Notes under the pieces: generated by a model
Databases searched by the model: none
Seen by the model: the letters and a program-made list of their open reading frames with translations, nothing else
What the model was told of the DNA's origin: nothing
Shown: positions 40,903 through 49,323 of the stretch, piece by piece
How the letters are laid out: every line of letters starts with the position of its first letter
Numbering within the stretch: the stretch's first letter is position 1
From: Aldersonia kunmingensis
Lineage (GTDB): Bacteria > Actinomycetota > Actinomycetes > Mycobacteriales > Mycobacteriaceae
DNA: 49,803 bases
Direction of reading: 5' to 3'
NCBI RefSeq assembly: GCF_001646865.1
Contig: NZ_LRRB01000013.1
Coordinates: forward strand, 1-49,803
Made by a program: the position numbers and the translations under genes

Positions 40903-43095
40903 TCACTGTGCCGGGCGTGCCGACTCGGCCAGCACCAAGGCCATCGAGCGGCGGATCGTTTCGCACACGACGGCGGTGTTCGGGTCCGGAGCCTGGCTCG
41001 CCATCGTCGTCCAGGTGTCGATCTCGGCTCGCGCCAGACCGATCAGGGCGATCGACCCGGTGCCGCCGGTGGTGGACGGGTGAGCGCCGACCCGTTGCTC
41101 GAGCAACTGCTTTGCCATGTCGAGGTAGTGGCCATTCAACTGGGTGAGGCCGCCGCTGATGATCGCCAGAGCCCGCAGTTCGTTCACTGCATGCATCATT
41201 GGCAGCCGCCGAAACGCCGCTATCCGCTCTTCCACCCAGCGCCGATCCGGTGCGGCGACATTGGGTTCGTTCGCAATTCGATGCAGCGACTGCAGGATTC
41301 GCGCAACCGTGTGCAGCCGAGCCGGTGCGAGGTACAGCGTTTCCATCGATTCGCGCAATTGCTTCATCCCGGTCAGGATGCGCAGCGTGCTCACCACATC
41401 CTTGGCGGTGCAACCCGAGTCCAGTGCGTCGCACAACTGCTGGACCATCGGGATGCCCAGGTAGCCGACCAGCCAGGCGTGACCATAGCGCGGTATTCCA
41501 TAGGAATTGATGCGCTTCGACGTGTCATCCTCCAATGCCCGCCGGCGAGCGTTCGAAGACCGGCCGGCGAGTAGGCGAATCCACTCCGCCTGCTCCGGGC
41601 CGACCTCCCCAACCCGGGCCATCGCGGCGATTTCAACGATCAGACCGCACTGCACGAAACCCGGATTCCGGCCGCCGAATGCCTGTGTGAGGTTCGGCGG
41701 CAGACGGTCGAATCCTCTACTGGCGCAGAATAACCCGACCGCCGGCAAGACCAGATCGAAGGGATCATCGGGCGGGTTGAAGAACTTTGAGAGTGTCTCC
41801 CATTCAACGTAGTCGAGTTGGCCAGGACCGAACACGAACACCGGGGCGTCGTAATCGGGAACCAGCGGCGGGCGATCGGTGTCGAAGTCGTTCGTCCCCG
41901 TCAGCAGTGGCTGGTCGATGAGATCGAAGGAGCGCAGTGGCGCGAGGTCCACGCCGACGTCGAGGCGGGTGAGCCGGCGGGGACCGAACTCGACCGTGTC
42001 GTAGTGATCGGCGGTCACGGTGATCGGGAAGGGTTCGCCGGTAACCGGGACTCCCTGCACCTGAAACCTTCGCGCCCAGTGGTAGCGCACCGGCACATTG
42101 GTCGGCCGATGCACACCGAGTACGCGCGACCCCAGTAGGGCATCAACCAGTGCCCGACGCTCCGGTCGCGGACGCCCCACCAGGGCGATCGTGAACTTCC
42201 GCTTGAGACTTGCCTGCAACTCGGCGATCGAGCCTCCCGAGACCGATCCGAGGCGACTCTTTGACTCCTTCAGGACGCGGGTCAGTTCGTCGAAGAGATC
42301 GACCGGGGGTGTCGGCCCCTGGCCACGCAATCGCAAGGCTTTGGTCGCCGCGTCCGCGAGCGCGCCGCACGTGTCGTAACGCCGTTCCGGGGCGCTGGAC
42401 ATCGCCTTCTTGATCACCGCCGCGAACGCCCCTGTTGGTTCGAGCGCCCCACTCGCATTCGGCGGATCTCCGGTCAGGAGGTAGTGGAACGTCGCACCGA
42501 GGGCGAAGACGTCGGCACGCTCATCGACCTCCAGAGCCGGGTTGTACTGCTCCGGTGCGGAATAGCCCGGCGAGACCAGCAACATTGTCTGCGGCGTACC
42601 CATCGCCTTCGCGATCCCGAAGTCGGCGAGTAGGACGCGTTCCGCCTCGCCGTGCTCGGCACGGCGGATGAGGATATTCGCGGGCTTCACATCGCGGTGC
42701 ACGATGCCGTGTCGGTGCGCGTGATCGAGCGCTTCGGCAACCTCGCGCAGCACTCGCACGGCCCGCGGCGGCGGCATCGGTCCGTGGCCGATCACCTCGT
42801 CACGGGCGCTCACACCGGCAACGAATTGCATGGAAATCCACAGGCAGCCGTTCTCGTTCCCCCGGTCGTGGACCGTCACGATGTTGGGATGATCGAGCAG
42901 CGCGACATGGTCGGCTTCTTCCTCGAACTTGTGCCGTGCGTGCTCCTCGGAATTCCGCAGTAGCTTCAATGCGACCGATTTCGGCAGATTCGGATGACGG
43001 GCGCGATAGACCACACCGAATCCGCCCTCGCCAAGACGCTCCTCGATTAGATAGCCGGCGAAGGCGTCTCCTGGGTTGAGGTCGAACGGGCCCAC
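40903..43095 (-). CDS. Ser/Thr protein kinase fused to a degenerate dynamin-like GTPase domain
   Basis: A 730-residue protein. Residues 15-275 are a complete Hanks kinase: glycine loop RLGEGGFGVVY, Lys44, HRD at 133-135, DFG at 158-160, SAPEQ at 179-183. No transmembrane segment follows, unlike PknB. From about 298, KFTIALVGRPRPERRALVDALLG looks like a dynamin/IniA-type P-loop whose GxxxxGKS has become GRPRPERR; a G2-like PTNVPVRYHW and a G3-like FDLIDQPLL follow at plausible spacing. The rest is helical as in bacterial dynamin-like proteins. I infer a kinase with a pseudo-GTPase regulatory domain. Divergent from the secreted protease gene. Kinase call firm, GTPase resemblance moderate. Confidence 0.75.
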   Translation of the reverse strand: MGPFDLNPGDAFAGYLIEERLGEGGFGVVYRARHPNLPKSVALKLLRNSEEHARHKFEEEADHVALLDHPNIVTVHDRGNENGCLWISMQFVAGVSARDEVIGHGPMPPPRAVRVLREVAEALDHAHRHGIVHRDVKPANILIRRAEHGEAERVLLADFGIAKAMGTPQTMLLVSPGYSAPEQYNPALEVDERADVFALGATFHYLLTGDPPNASGALEPTGAFAAVIKKAMSSAPERRYDTCGALADAATKALRLRGQGPTPPVDLFDELTRVLKESKSRLGSVSGGSIAELQASLKRKFTIALVGRPRPERRALVDALLGSRVLGVHRPTNVPVRYHWARRFQVQGVPVTGEPFPITVTADHYDTVEFGPRRLTRLDVGVDLAPLRSFDLIDQPLLTGTNDFDTDRPPLVPDYDAPVFVFGPGQLDYVEWETLSKFFNPPDDPFDLVLPAVGLFCASRGFDRLPPNLTQAFGGRNPGFVQCGLIVEIAAMARVGEVGPEQAEWIRLLAGRSSNARRRALEDDTSKRINSYGIPRYGHAWLVGYLGIPMVQQLCDALDSGCTAKDVVSTLRILTGMKQLRESMETLYLAPARLHTVARILQSLHRIANEPNVAAPDRRWVEERIAAFRRLPMMHAVNELRALAIISGGLTQLNGHYLDMAKQLLEQRVGAHPSTTGGTGSIALIGLARAEIDTWTTMASQAPDPNTAVVCETIRRSMALVLAESARPAQ

Positions 43096-43533
43096 GCCAC
43101 CTCCTGCACGTGGAGTCCGGCGGCCACGCTCGGCACGGCTACCGCTCGGCCACCGGGTGTACGCGCTATCAGGGAATGAATTTTAGCGTTCATGCTGCGT
43201 TATGCGCCGATCGCGCCCAGAATTGAAATTACTCACGCTGCGCCGAGGTTACTGCCTAATCGCCGGTGGGGTGTGGGCCGATTCGTGCTGATCTTGTTTT
43301 CTGCGCCGTGGAGGCGACGATCGGTGGAGTCCACTCGCGATCCGAAGTGCCGGAGGCAATTGCCCCCGCCATTTCTGCTGCCCCAGCACCTCGGTTCGGA
43401 TCAATTGCTGAGCCGTCGCGGTGCGCCGCCGTCGGCGCGTGTTTGCGAATGGTTCGCTCACGACAGTCGACCATCCTCTGTTACTCGCCGACGCGGCGCC
43501 GCATAGGTGACGTTGCGAAGGAAAGGTAAATCC
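43096..43533. other. 438-bp divergent intergenic region
   Basis: Between kinase and protease genes. Open frames here (for example 43192-43506 plus and 43256-43474 minus) overlap each other, are low in typical codon bias and have no ribosome sites. It holds AT-richer stretches near 43180-43240 that may be promoters for both genes, and small imperfect dyads only. I see no gene. Confidence 0.6.
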
Positions 43534-44760
43534 ATGAACCGACCATTCTGCGTATTGGCGGCGATTTCACTGGCCGGTACGGCATTGTTCGGGGGTGCAC
43601 CGGTTGCGTGGGCACAGGATCAGCCTTCGTTCGATGCCGCCGCGGTGGAAAAGTCCCTGCTCGTCATGCAGACCGAATGGCACGGCTACGTGCGGGTGCC
43701 TGCTACGGCGACGACCGGCGGCGAACCGGCCTGGCGCGAGACCACCGCCTACTCGTTGTGCTCTGGATTCTTCGTCTCCGACCAGGGCCACATCGCATCG
43801 GCTGGGCATTGCGTTGACCCGGAGTCCGGAAAGGACGCCCTGGTCGAGGCACTGTTCGAGGAAGACGAAGTCGACAACCCGCAGTTACTCGCGGAGGCTC
43901 AGGTCGACTGGACTGTCGAGGGGCGCGAGACCGGCGGGCCGATCGACCGGGCAGTCACCGTCAACCAGAGCAAAATGGAGGGCACGGTAATCGACTCGTT
44001 CGTCCCGGCCCAGGTGGTCGACTTCCAAGGGTTCGACAACGGTGACAACGCGCTGCTCAAGGTCAACAACACAAGTGCCCCCTCGGTCCCGCTGGTCATC
44101 GCGGAAACAGACCCGGAACCACGCGATCAACTCACCGCGGTTGGTTTTCCCGCCGGTGTACGCGACGTTTCCGACGTCGCCCCCGACCAGATCAACCCGC
44201 CGAGTTTCAAGACCGGCACGGTCAGCTCGCAACAAACCACCAACGGCGTTCCGAAGACCGAGGTGGATGCTCCGATTAGCCCTGGGATGTCCGGCGGTCC
44301 CTCGCTGGACGACGCAGGCTTGGTAATCGGTGTGAACAGTTCCGGGCTCCAGGGCGAGGAAAACTTCAACTTCATCACCGACACAACGGAACTGCGCGAT
44401 TTCATGACCTCGCACAGTGTTCCACTCGCCGCGCCGCCGACGAGCGACGACGGGTTCCCGTGGCAGTGGGTGATCATCGGCGGAATTGTGGTGGCAGTGA
44501 TCATCGTGGTCGTCGTCACGACACTGATCATGCGTAGGCGCCGCGCGAAGCCGGCCGCCCCACCGACAGGGCCGTTCCAGGGGTTCGGCTACCCGACCAA
44601 CACCGGGGGACCCCAGCAGCCGGGGCCCTATCCGCAGAACAACCCCTACCCGCAGAACAACCCCTACCCGCAGAACAACCCCTACCCGCCGGGTAACCCA
44701 CAGCAGCAACCAGGGTCGGGCCCACCGGTGGACTGGGGCGACGACACCAAGAAGTACTGA
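43534..44760 (+). CDS. membrane-anchored trypsin-like serine protease with repeat tail
   Basis: A 408-residue protein. Signal peptide with cleavage expected after AWA (residue 27), then a chymotrypsin-fold protease with His92 (SAGHC), Asp171 (NGDNALL) and Ser253 (SPGMSGGPS). Residues about 312-337 (WQWVIIGGIVVAVIIVVVVTTLIM) form one transmembrane helix followed by RRRR, so the protease is outside and the tail inside. The tail is Pro/Asn/Tyr-rich with three identical PQNNPY units. ATG 43534 has GGAAAGG upstream; GTG 43507 would place extra basic residues before the signal. Flanked by two Ser/Thr kinases, which suggests signalling through the tail. Confidence 0.88.
   Translation: MNRPFCVLAAISLAGTALFGGAPVAWAQDQPSFDAAAVEKSLLVMQTEWHGYVRVPATATTGGEPAWRETTAYSLCSGFFVSDQGHIASAGHCVDPESGKDALVEALFEEDEVDNPQLLAEAQVDWTVEGRETGGPIDRAVTVNQSKMEGTVIDSFVPAQVVDFQGFDNGDNALLKVNNTSAPSVPLVIAETDPEPRDQLTAVGFPAGVRDVSDVAPDQINPPSFKTGTVSSQQTTNGVPKTEVDAPISPGMSGGPSLDDAGLVIGVNSSGLQGEENFNFITDTTELRDFMTSHSVPLAAPPTSDDGFPWQWVIIGGIVVAVIIVVVVTTLIMRRRRAKPAAPPTGPFQGFGYPTNTGGPQQPGPYPQNNPYPQNNPYPQNNPYPPGNPQQQPGSGPPVDWGDDTKKY
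44632..44685 (+). repeat. three exact 18-bp tandem repeats in the protease tail
   Basis: CCGCAGAACAACCCCTAC three times, encoding PQNNPY repeats; a partial unit (PPGNP) follows. Confidence 0.95.
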
Positions 44761-44802
44761 GAAGCCCCCGAAGGGGTCGATCCGCCGACGGATTCGGGCT
44801 TC
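44761..44802. terminator. hairpin between convergent protease and kinase genes
   Basis: GAAGCCC (44761-44767) pairs with GGGCTTC (44796-44802), extended by GAA/TTC. It starts at the first base after the protease stop and runs into the kinase stop codon. Confidence 0.4.
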
Positions 44803-45622
44803 AACCGTCCTGAAGCGCGGCGAGCCGATCGGCGACGATTGCGGCAGTCGGTAGACGGGTCTCGACCGGAGCCAGGCAGGCTCGGACCAAATCCGCCACA
44901 TCTGGTTCGAGCCGTTCCGAGACCTGCGCTGCGCCCGCCTGCACGGCCCGGATCGCCAGAATGGGCTGGTTCACCGGCAGATCGCCATAGAGTCCCTCAC
45001 CGCTGAGCGCGCGATTTATCGTGGCGCCGAGGGCATAGATATCGCTCTCCCGCGAGGGCACGCCGCCGTAGAACAAATCCCGGTCAATGAATTCGACCGA
45101 AGTGGCGGGCGCCATCCCGGTGACGGTGCTTTCCGAGTTGAGCACCCGAACCAGGCCGAGATCGGACAGTTTTCCGCCGCCCTCGTCGAGCATGATGTTC
45201 GCTGGCTTGATATCGCCGTGCACCAGACCGGCGTCGTGGAGATCGTGCACGGCGCGTGCCGCGTGTTCGAGCGCCCGGAGCACCTCGGCCCGGCTCAATG
45301 GACGCTGCGGGCGGCCGAGCGAGCCCATCGGAAAGTACTGCATCGAATACAGAAAGCCCTGCTCGAGCACCGCGTCGTAGATACGCACCAGGTACGGAGA
45401 TTCGACGGCGGCGAATGCCCGCAATTCGCGGACCCCGCGCCGATAAGTGTCCTCGCTTATTTCGCCGGAGAACACCTTCACCGCAACCAGAGGTGCGCTG
45501 ATTCCGAGACGCTGGGGTGTCTGCGCGAGATAAAACTTGCCGTGATTACCCTCACCGAGGAATCCCACTATTCGGTAGTCGGCGATCGCCGACGGTGTCT
45601 CGCCGTTCGGTTCACCTGGCAT
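44801..45622 (-). CDS. small cytoplasmic Ser/Thr protein kinase
   Basis: A 273-residue stand-alone kinase domain: FLGEGNHGKFYLA loop, Lys49 (VAVKVF), catalytic loop VHGDIKPANIM (HGD at 135-137 in place of HRD) and DLG at 154-156 in place of DFG. The activation segment ends VEFIDRDLF with no APE. All catalytic residues are present, so it is probably active. It lacks any membrane or sensor domain. ATG 45622 has AGAGGG 9 nt upstream; the frame is open 32 codons further with no ribosome site. Convergent with the protease and divergent from the antiporter. Confidence 0.85.
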   Translation of the reverse strand: MPGEPNGETPSAIADYRIVGFLGEGNHGKFYLAQTPQRLGISAPLVAVKVFSGEISEDTYRRGVRELRAFAAVESPYLVRIYDAVLEQGFLYSMQYFPMGSLGRPQRPLSRAEVLRALEHAARAVHDLHDAGLVHGDIKPANIMLDEGGGKLSDLGLVRVLNSESTVTGMAPATSVEFIDRDLFYGGVPSRESDIYALGATINRALSGEGLYGDLPVNQPILAIRAVQAGAAQVSERLEPDVADLVRACLAPVETRLPTAAIVADRLAALQDG

Positions 45623-45704
45623 CGAATTTCGCCCTCTCGCTGCAACGAATCCGGAGCGTCCGTTTAACGTAATCCCCTGCCGCGAGCGTGATGCACTTGT
45701 TGTC

Positions 45705-47768
45705 GTGAACCACAGCACAACCGAGATATTTGCCTACGTTCTCCTCGATATCGCAGTGATCATCGTGATCGCCCGGGTGTTCGGCCGCGCTGCCCGGGCG
45801 CTTGGCCAGCCTGCTGTGGTCGGTGAGATCGTTGCGGGCATTGCCTTGGGCCCCAGCCTGCTTGGTGCGCTGCCCGGAGATCTCGACAGTCGGCTGTTTC
45901 CGGCCGACGTGGTCCCATACTTGCAAATCCTGGCACAGCTGGGCCTGGTGCTGTTCATGTTCATCGTAGGGCTGGAACTTGATATTGCGCTCATTCGCGG
46001 TCGCGGACGACTTGCCGGCGGGGTGTCGCTGGCATCCATCGTCGCGCCGTTCGCGCTGGGTGCGGGCGCCACCCTGATCCTGCATCCGCTGCACGACGAG
46101 GTCGATGGCGAACCGGTGCCGCTATTCGAACTGATGCTGTTCATGGGCGTGGCGATGTCCATCACCGCATTTCCGGTGCTGGCGCGCATCCTCACCGACC
46201 GAGGTATGCATCGCACCACGATCGGCGTGCTCGCACTGGCCGCTGCGGCGGTGGACGACGTCGTGGCTTGGACCTTGCTCGCGTTCGTGGTGGCGGTGGT
46301 GGAGGGCGGGAGTCCGCTCGAAGTCGTTCGGATCGTCGCGCTGACCGCAGCGTTCGCTGCGGTGGTGCTGCTTATCGTCCGGCCACTGCTGCGCCGCCTG
46401 CTCGACGTGTATCGCCGCGTCGGCCGGCTGACTCCGGATATCCTCGCGGTCATCCTGGTCGGTGTCCTGGTCTCGGCCTACATCACCGAGCAGATCGGCA
46501 TCCACGCCATTTTCGGCGCGTTCCTGTTCGGCACCGCACTGCCGCGCGCCGGCGCCGAGGCGATGACGCAGGAAATTCTGGAGCGCCTGGAACAGGTCAG
46601 CATGCTGTTGCTGTTGCCAATCTTCTTCGTGGTCACCGGTTTCGGCGTGGATATCCTCGGGTTGTCCGGATCCGGCTGGTTGCAACTGCTGCTCGTGCTC
46701 GCCGTGGCTGTCGTGGGAAAGTTCGGCGGCGCATTCGTCGGCGCTCGCGCACAGCGACTACCCCGCCAGTCCAGCGCTGCTCTCGGTGTGTTGATGAATA
46801 CCCGCGGCCTCACCGAATTGGTGATCCTGACCATCGGCGTGAAACTCGGCATCCTTGATCAGGAACTGTTCACGATGATGGTGCTGATGGCGTTGATCAC
46901 CACCGCGATGGCCGCGCCGCTACTGCGAGTAATTTACCCCGACAAGGCAATCGAGCGAGATATCGAGCTGGCGGCACGATCCGAGCTTGGCAGCGAAGCG
47001 GCGTTCCGCGTATTCCTCGTACTCGATGGGCCTCCCGACCCGAATACCGAAGCGCTGCTGCGTATTGCGCGACTCGCGGCGGGGGGCGCGGCGACAAGCG
47101 AGATCGTGTTGACCCGCTTCCTGCCGGCGCCCGATGCCGATCCACGCGGCGTTGAACTCGGGGCAGGCCCACTGCCCGATCTCGCCGCAATGGCGCGCGC
47201 GGTCGAAGAGTTGGAGCATTATGCCCGAGCGGGACCGTCCGGCCCGGGACGAGTGCGCGTGATGTGCCGGTTCAGTGCCTCGCAGGCCTTGGATCTGCAG
47301 CGTCAGGTGCACGCTGCGGCGGCTGATGTTGTTGTCACCGAACGTGATTGGGCCGAGCGGTACCGCCAGGAACTGGCCGGGTTCGAAGGCGTGGTCATAC
47401 TGGTACTTGCCCAGGGTCGGGCCGACCCGGCATCCGGTGCAGCGGTGGCCGTGGACGAGCAGTCGATCTATGTGTGCGACGACGGGTCGGCAGACGGGAG
47501 CCGCGCGGTGTTGCTCGGCGTTCGGGCCGCACTCGCCTCGGGAAAGCGGTTGGTCGCCGTGCCGATCGGTTCCAGCCGGATCGGGCGTCGGCTCAGCTAC
47601 GCCCTCCAGGGTTTGCGTCGGTACGACGTCGATATCAGTTTCGCGCCGGATTCCCCGTCGCTGCCCTCGCCATGTGCACGGGTGTCGGACCAACTCGCGG
47701 GATCCGAGGTCAACCTCCGAGAGGAGGTCGACCGACTGGCAACCGACCATGCGGGGAGTCGAAAATGA
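45705..47768 (+). CDS. CPA2-family cation:proton antiporter with C-terminal soluble domain
   Basis: A 687-residue protein. Residues 1-410 are a twelve-or-more-helix Na+/H+ exchanger domain of the KefB/NhaS type (VVGEIVAGIALGPSLLG, MSITAFPVLARILTDRG, AVDDVVAWTLLAF). DD at AAAVDDV matches the family ion site. The remaining 270 residues are soluble, with a USP-like character (RVRVMCRFSASQALDLQRQV ... VDEQSIYVCDDGS), perhaps nucleotide-binding regulation. Start GTG 45705. Its end overlaps the convergent FHA gene by 59 bp. Divergent from the small kinase, from which it may take regulation. Confidence 0.87.
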   Translation: MNHSTTEIFAYVLLDIAVIIVIARVFGRAARALGQPAVVGEIVAGIALGPSLLGALPGDLDSRLFPADVVPYLQILAQLGLVLFMFIVGLELDIALIRGRGRLAGGVSLASIVAPFALGAGATLILHPLHDEVDGEPVPLFELMLFMGVAMSITAFPVLARILTDRGMHRTTIGVLALAAAAVDDVVAWTLLAFVVAVVEGGSPLEVVRIVALTAAFAAVVLLIVRPLLRRLLDVYRRVGRLTPDILAVILVGVLVSAYITEQIGIHAIFGAFLFGTALPRAGAEAMTQEILERLEQVSMLLLLPIFFVVTGFGVDILGLSGSGWLQLLLVLAVAVVGKFGGAFVGARAQRLPRQSSAALGVLMNTRGLTELVILTIGVKLGILDQELFTMMVLMALITTAMAAPLLRVIYPDKAIERDIELAARSELGSEAAFRVFLVLDGPPDPNTEALLRIARLAAGGAATSEIVLTRFLPAPDADPRGVELGAGPLPDLAAMARAVEELEHYARAGPSGPGRVRVMCRFSASQALDLQRQVHAAAADVVVTERDWAERYRQELAGFEGVVILVLAQGRADPASGAAVAVDEQSIYVCDDGSADGSRAVLLGVRAALASGKRLVAVPIGSSRIGRRLSYALQGLRRYDVDISFAPDSPSLPSPCARVSDQLAGSEVNLREEVDRLATDHAGSRK

Positions 47769-48882
47769 TCAGCCGACGCCCGACTGCGACCTCCGAACCG
47801 GGCGCCAGGATCGCCGGCTGTCCGGGCAGCAGGCGGAACCAGTCGAATGTGCCGGGCGCACGCACGAAGGTCCCGTTCGTCGATTCCCGATCAATGACAA
47901 GCACGTCCCATTCGTGCAACCGGATTTCCACGTGGGCGCGGGACATACCGCCGGAATTGTCGCTCAGCCGAATCGAACGCATGCCCTGGCGCGCCGCATC
48001 TGATCGCTCCGGATCACGTCCAATGACGCAGTCGGTGTCGAGCACGATCGTGAAGCCGTCGTCGACCACGAGGAGACCGAGCGGCGGCCGCACCCCCTCT
48101 TGGAGGATCCCGGTGCGCTGATCCATGCGGATTCCACACACACTGCAGAACGAAACCCGCGGATCGTTGAGGTGGTGCCGGGCACAGTAGTAGCCCCGAA
48201 CCCGACTGCGTCCGGGGGTGCTCGCGGTGCCTGCTCCTGCGGCGCGAATCGGCAGCGGCGCACGCTCGGCCAGAGTCGAATCCGCGGCTCCGTCGATGCG
48301 GGCCGAGACCGCCGGTGGCGGTAGCTCCTCCGCTTCACCGGCGGACAGGGTCGCCGCGCCGCCCGGCTCGAACACGAACCGGATGACCGCCCCGCCGCCG
48401 ACGGCCACGCCGTCGACCAGATCGCCGACACCCCGGATTGCGGGGACGGCCGGTTCGGTCCCTGGTTCGTCGACAAAGATGCCGGCGGCCACGCGCGGCA
48501 CCGCGAGTACCCGGTTGACCGCACTGCCATCGCCTTGTCCGCCGATCCGCTCGACGACGCCGGCCCCATTGTCCGCCACCAGCGTGAGCGCGCCGGAAAG
48601 GTGCACGCCCAGTCCACTTTCCGTGGCCAGCGCGACGCCGAATTCGGACGGGTTGTCGATCTCGGAGAGTCGCCCGCCAACCAACCGTGCGAACGTCTGC
48701 CACGGCGCGCCGGGCTCCTCCTCGGCCGCCTCGTAGACCAGCCCGCGCAGCAGCGCAAGGGTGTGCATTGCCGGGGAATCCGCGGTCACCGGCGCGCCGC
48801 CCGGATGCGCGACGACGATGATCGCCGACCCGGTCCGCGCAATCACGTGGGCGCCTGGCAGGACTTCCACTTGCGCGATCAC
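47710..48882 (-). CDS. FHA-domain protein with zinc ribbon
   Basis: A 390-residue protein. The C-terminal 100 residues are an FHA domain with all phosphothreonine-binding residues: VIGRDP (Arg), SRAHVEI (Ser, His) and STNGTFV (Asn). Before it, YYCARHHLNDPRVSFCSVCG is a likely zinc ribbon (C-x3-H-x10-CxxC). The N-terminal 220 residues are beta-rich and unrecognised. FHA domains read phosphothreonine laid down by Ser/Thr kinases, two of which lie upstream. GTG 48882 overlaps the upstream membrane-protein stop by 4 nt (GTGA), so translation is coupled; it is an unusual start, chosen on that overlap. Confidence 0.8.
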   Translation of the reverse strand: MIAQVEVLPGAHVIARTGSAIIVVAHPGGAPVTADSPAMHTLALLRGLVYEAAEEEPGAPWQTFARLVGGRLSEIDNPSEFGVALATESGLGVHLSGALTLVADNGAGVVERIGGQGDGSAVNRVLAVPRVAAGIFVDEPGTEPAVPAIRGVGDLVDGVAVGGGAVIRFVFEPGGAATLSAGEAEELPPPAVSARIDGAADSTLAERAPLPIRAAGAGTASTPGRSRVRGYYCARHHLNDPRVSFCSVCGIRMDQRTGILQEGVRPPLGLLVVDDGFTIVLDTDCVIGRDPERSDAARQGMRSIRLSDNSGGMSRAHVEIRLHEWDVLVIDRESTNGTFVRAPGTFDWFRLLPGQPAILAPGSEVAVGRRLIIFDSPHGRLPVGRPPLGG

Positions 48883-49322
48883 AGGAACCGGCCTCCCGAG
48901 AAGCGCCACCGATGGAAGACGATCCGGATCGGCCCATTGACGAGCAGCCAGAATCCCAGCCAGGTCGCCAGGAACTGGATCAGGAAGGCGCCGGTGGACG
49001 GCGTCAGCCGTTGCGGTACGACCACGCCCGTGTGTTCCACAAGTACCCACATCAACGCGCCTTCGTTGACGACCGTGATCAACCCGAACAGGGTGGGCCA
49101 GTCCTTCTCCCAACGAAATTGCTGAAGCAGGTGGTAGACGAACTCCCAGCCGATCCCCACGATGACGGTCGCCACCAGCACGCTGAACGTGACCAGGTAT
49201 CCGTCGGCGAGGGACGAGCCCGATGGCCGAATGAATGGCGTAATAATCAGTGCGACAACAAGTCCCACGAACCCGAGCACGAAGATTCGAGTCTGGATGC
49301 GTCCGTTCAGGGTGGGCAGCAC
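48879..49322 (-). CDS. small integral membrane protein, unknown
   Basis: A 147-residue protein with four hydrophobic segments (residues about 12-30, 44-62, 80-98, 115-135) and a basic C-terminal VFHRWRFSGG. No family recognised. Start GTG 49322 lies 1 nt after the stop of the upstream flavoprotein, and its stop overlaps the FHA start, so all three genes form one operon. It may anchor or partner the FHA protein. Confidence 0.65.
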   Translation of the reverse strand: MLPTLNGRIQTRIFVLGFVGLVVALIITPFIRPSGSSLADGYLVTFSVLVATVIVGIGWEFVYHLLQQFRWEKDWPTLFGLITVVNEGALMWVLVEHTGVVVPQRLTPSTGAFLIQFLATWLGFWLLVNGPIRIVFHRWRFSGGRFL

Positions 49323-49323
49323 G

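Noticed and set aside
43192-43506. 104-codon plus-strand open frame in the 438-bp gap
   Set aside because: No Shine-Dalgarno, unusual Arg/Pro-rich composition, and it overlaps other equally poor frames.
44632-44685. Tandem 18-bp units as a possible CRISPR-like array
   Set aside because: No spacers; units are contiguous and in frame inside the protease gene.
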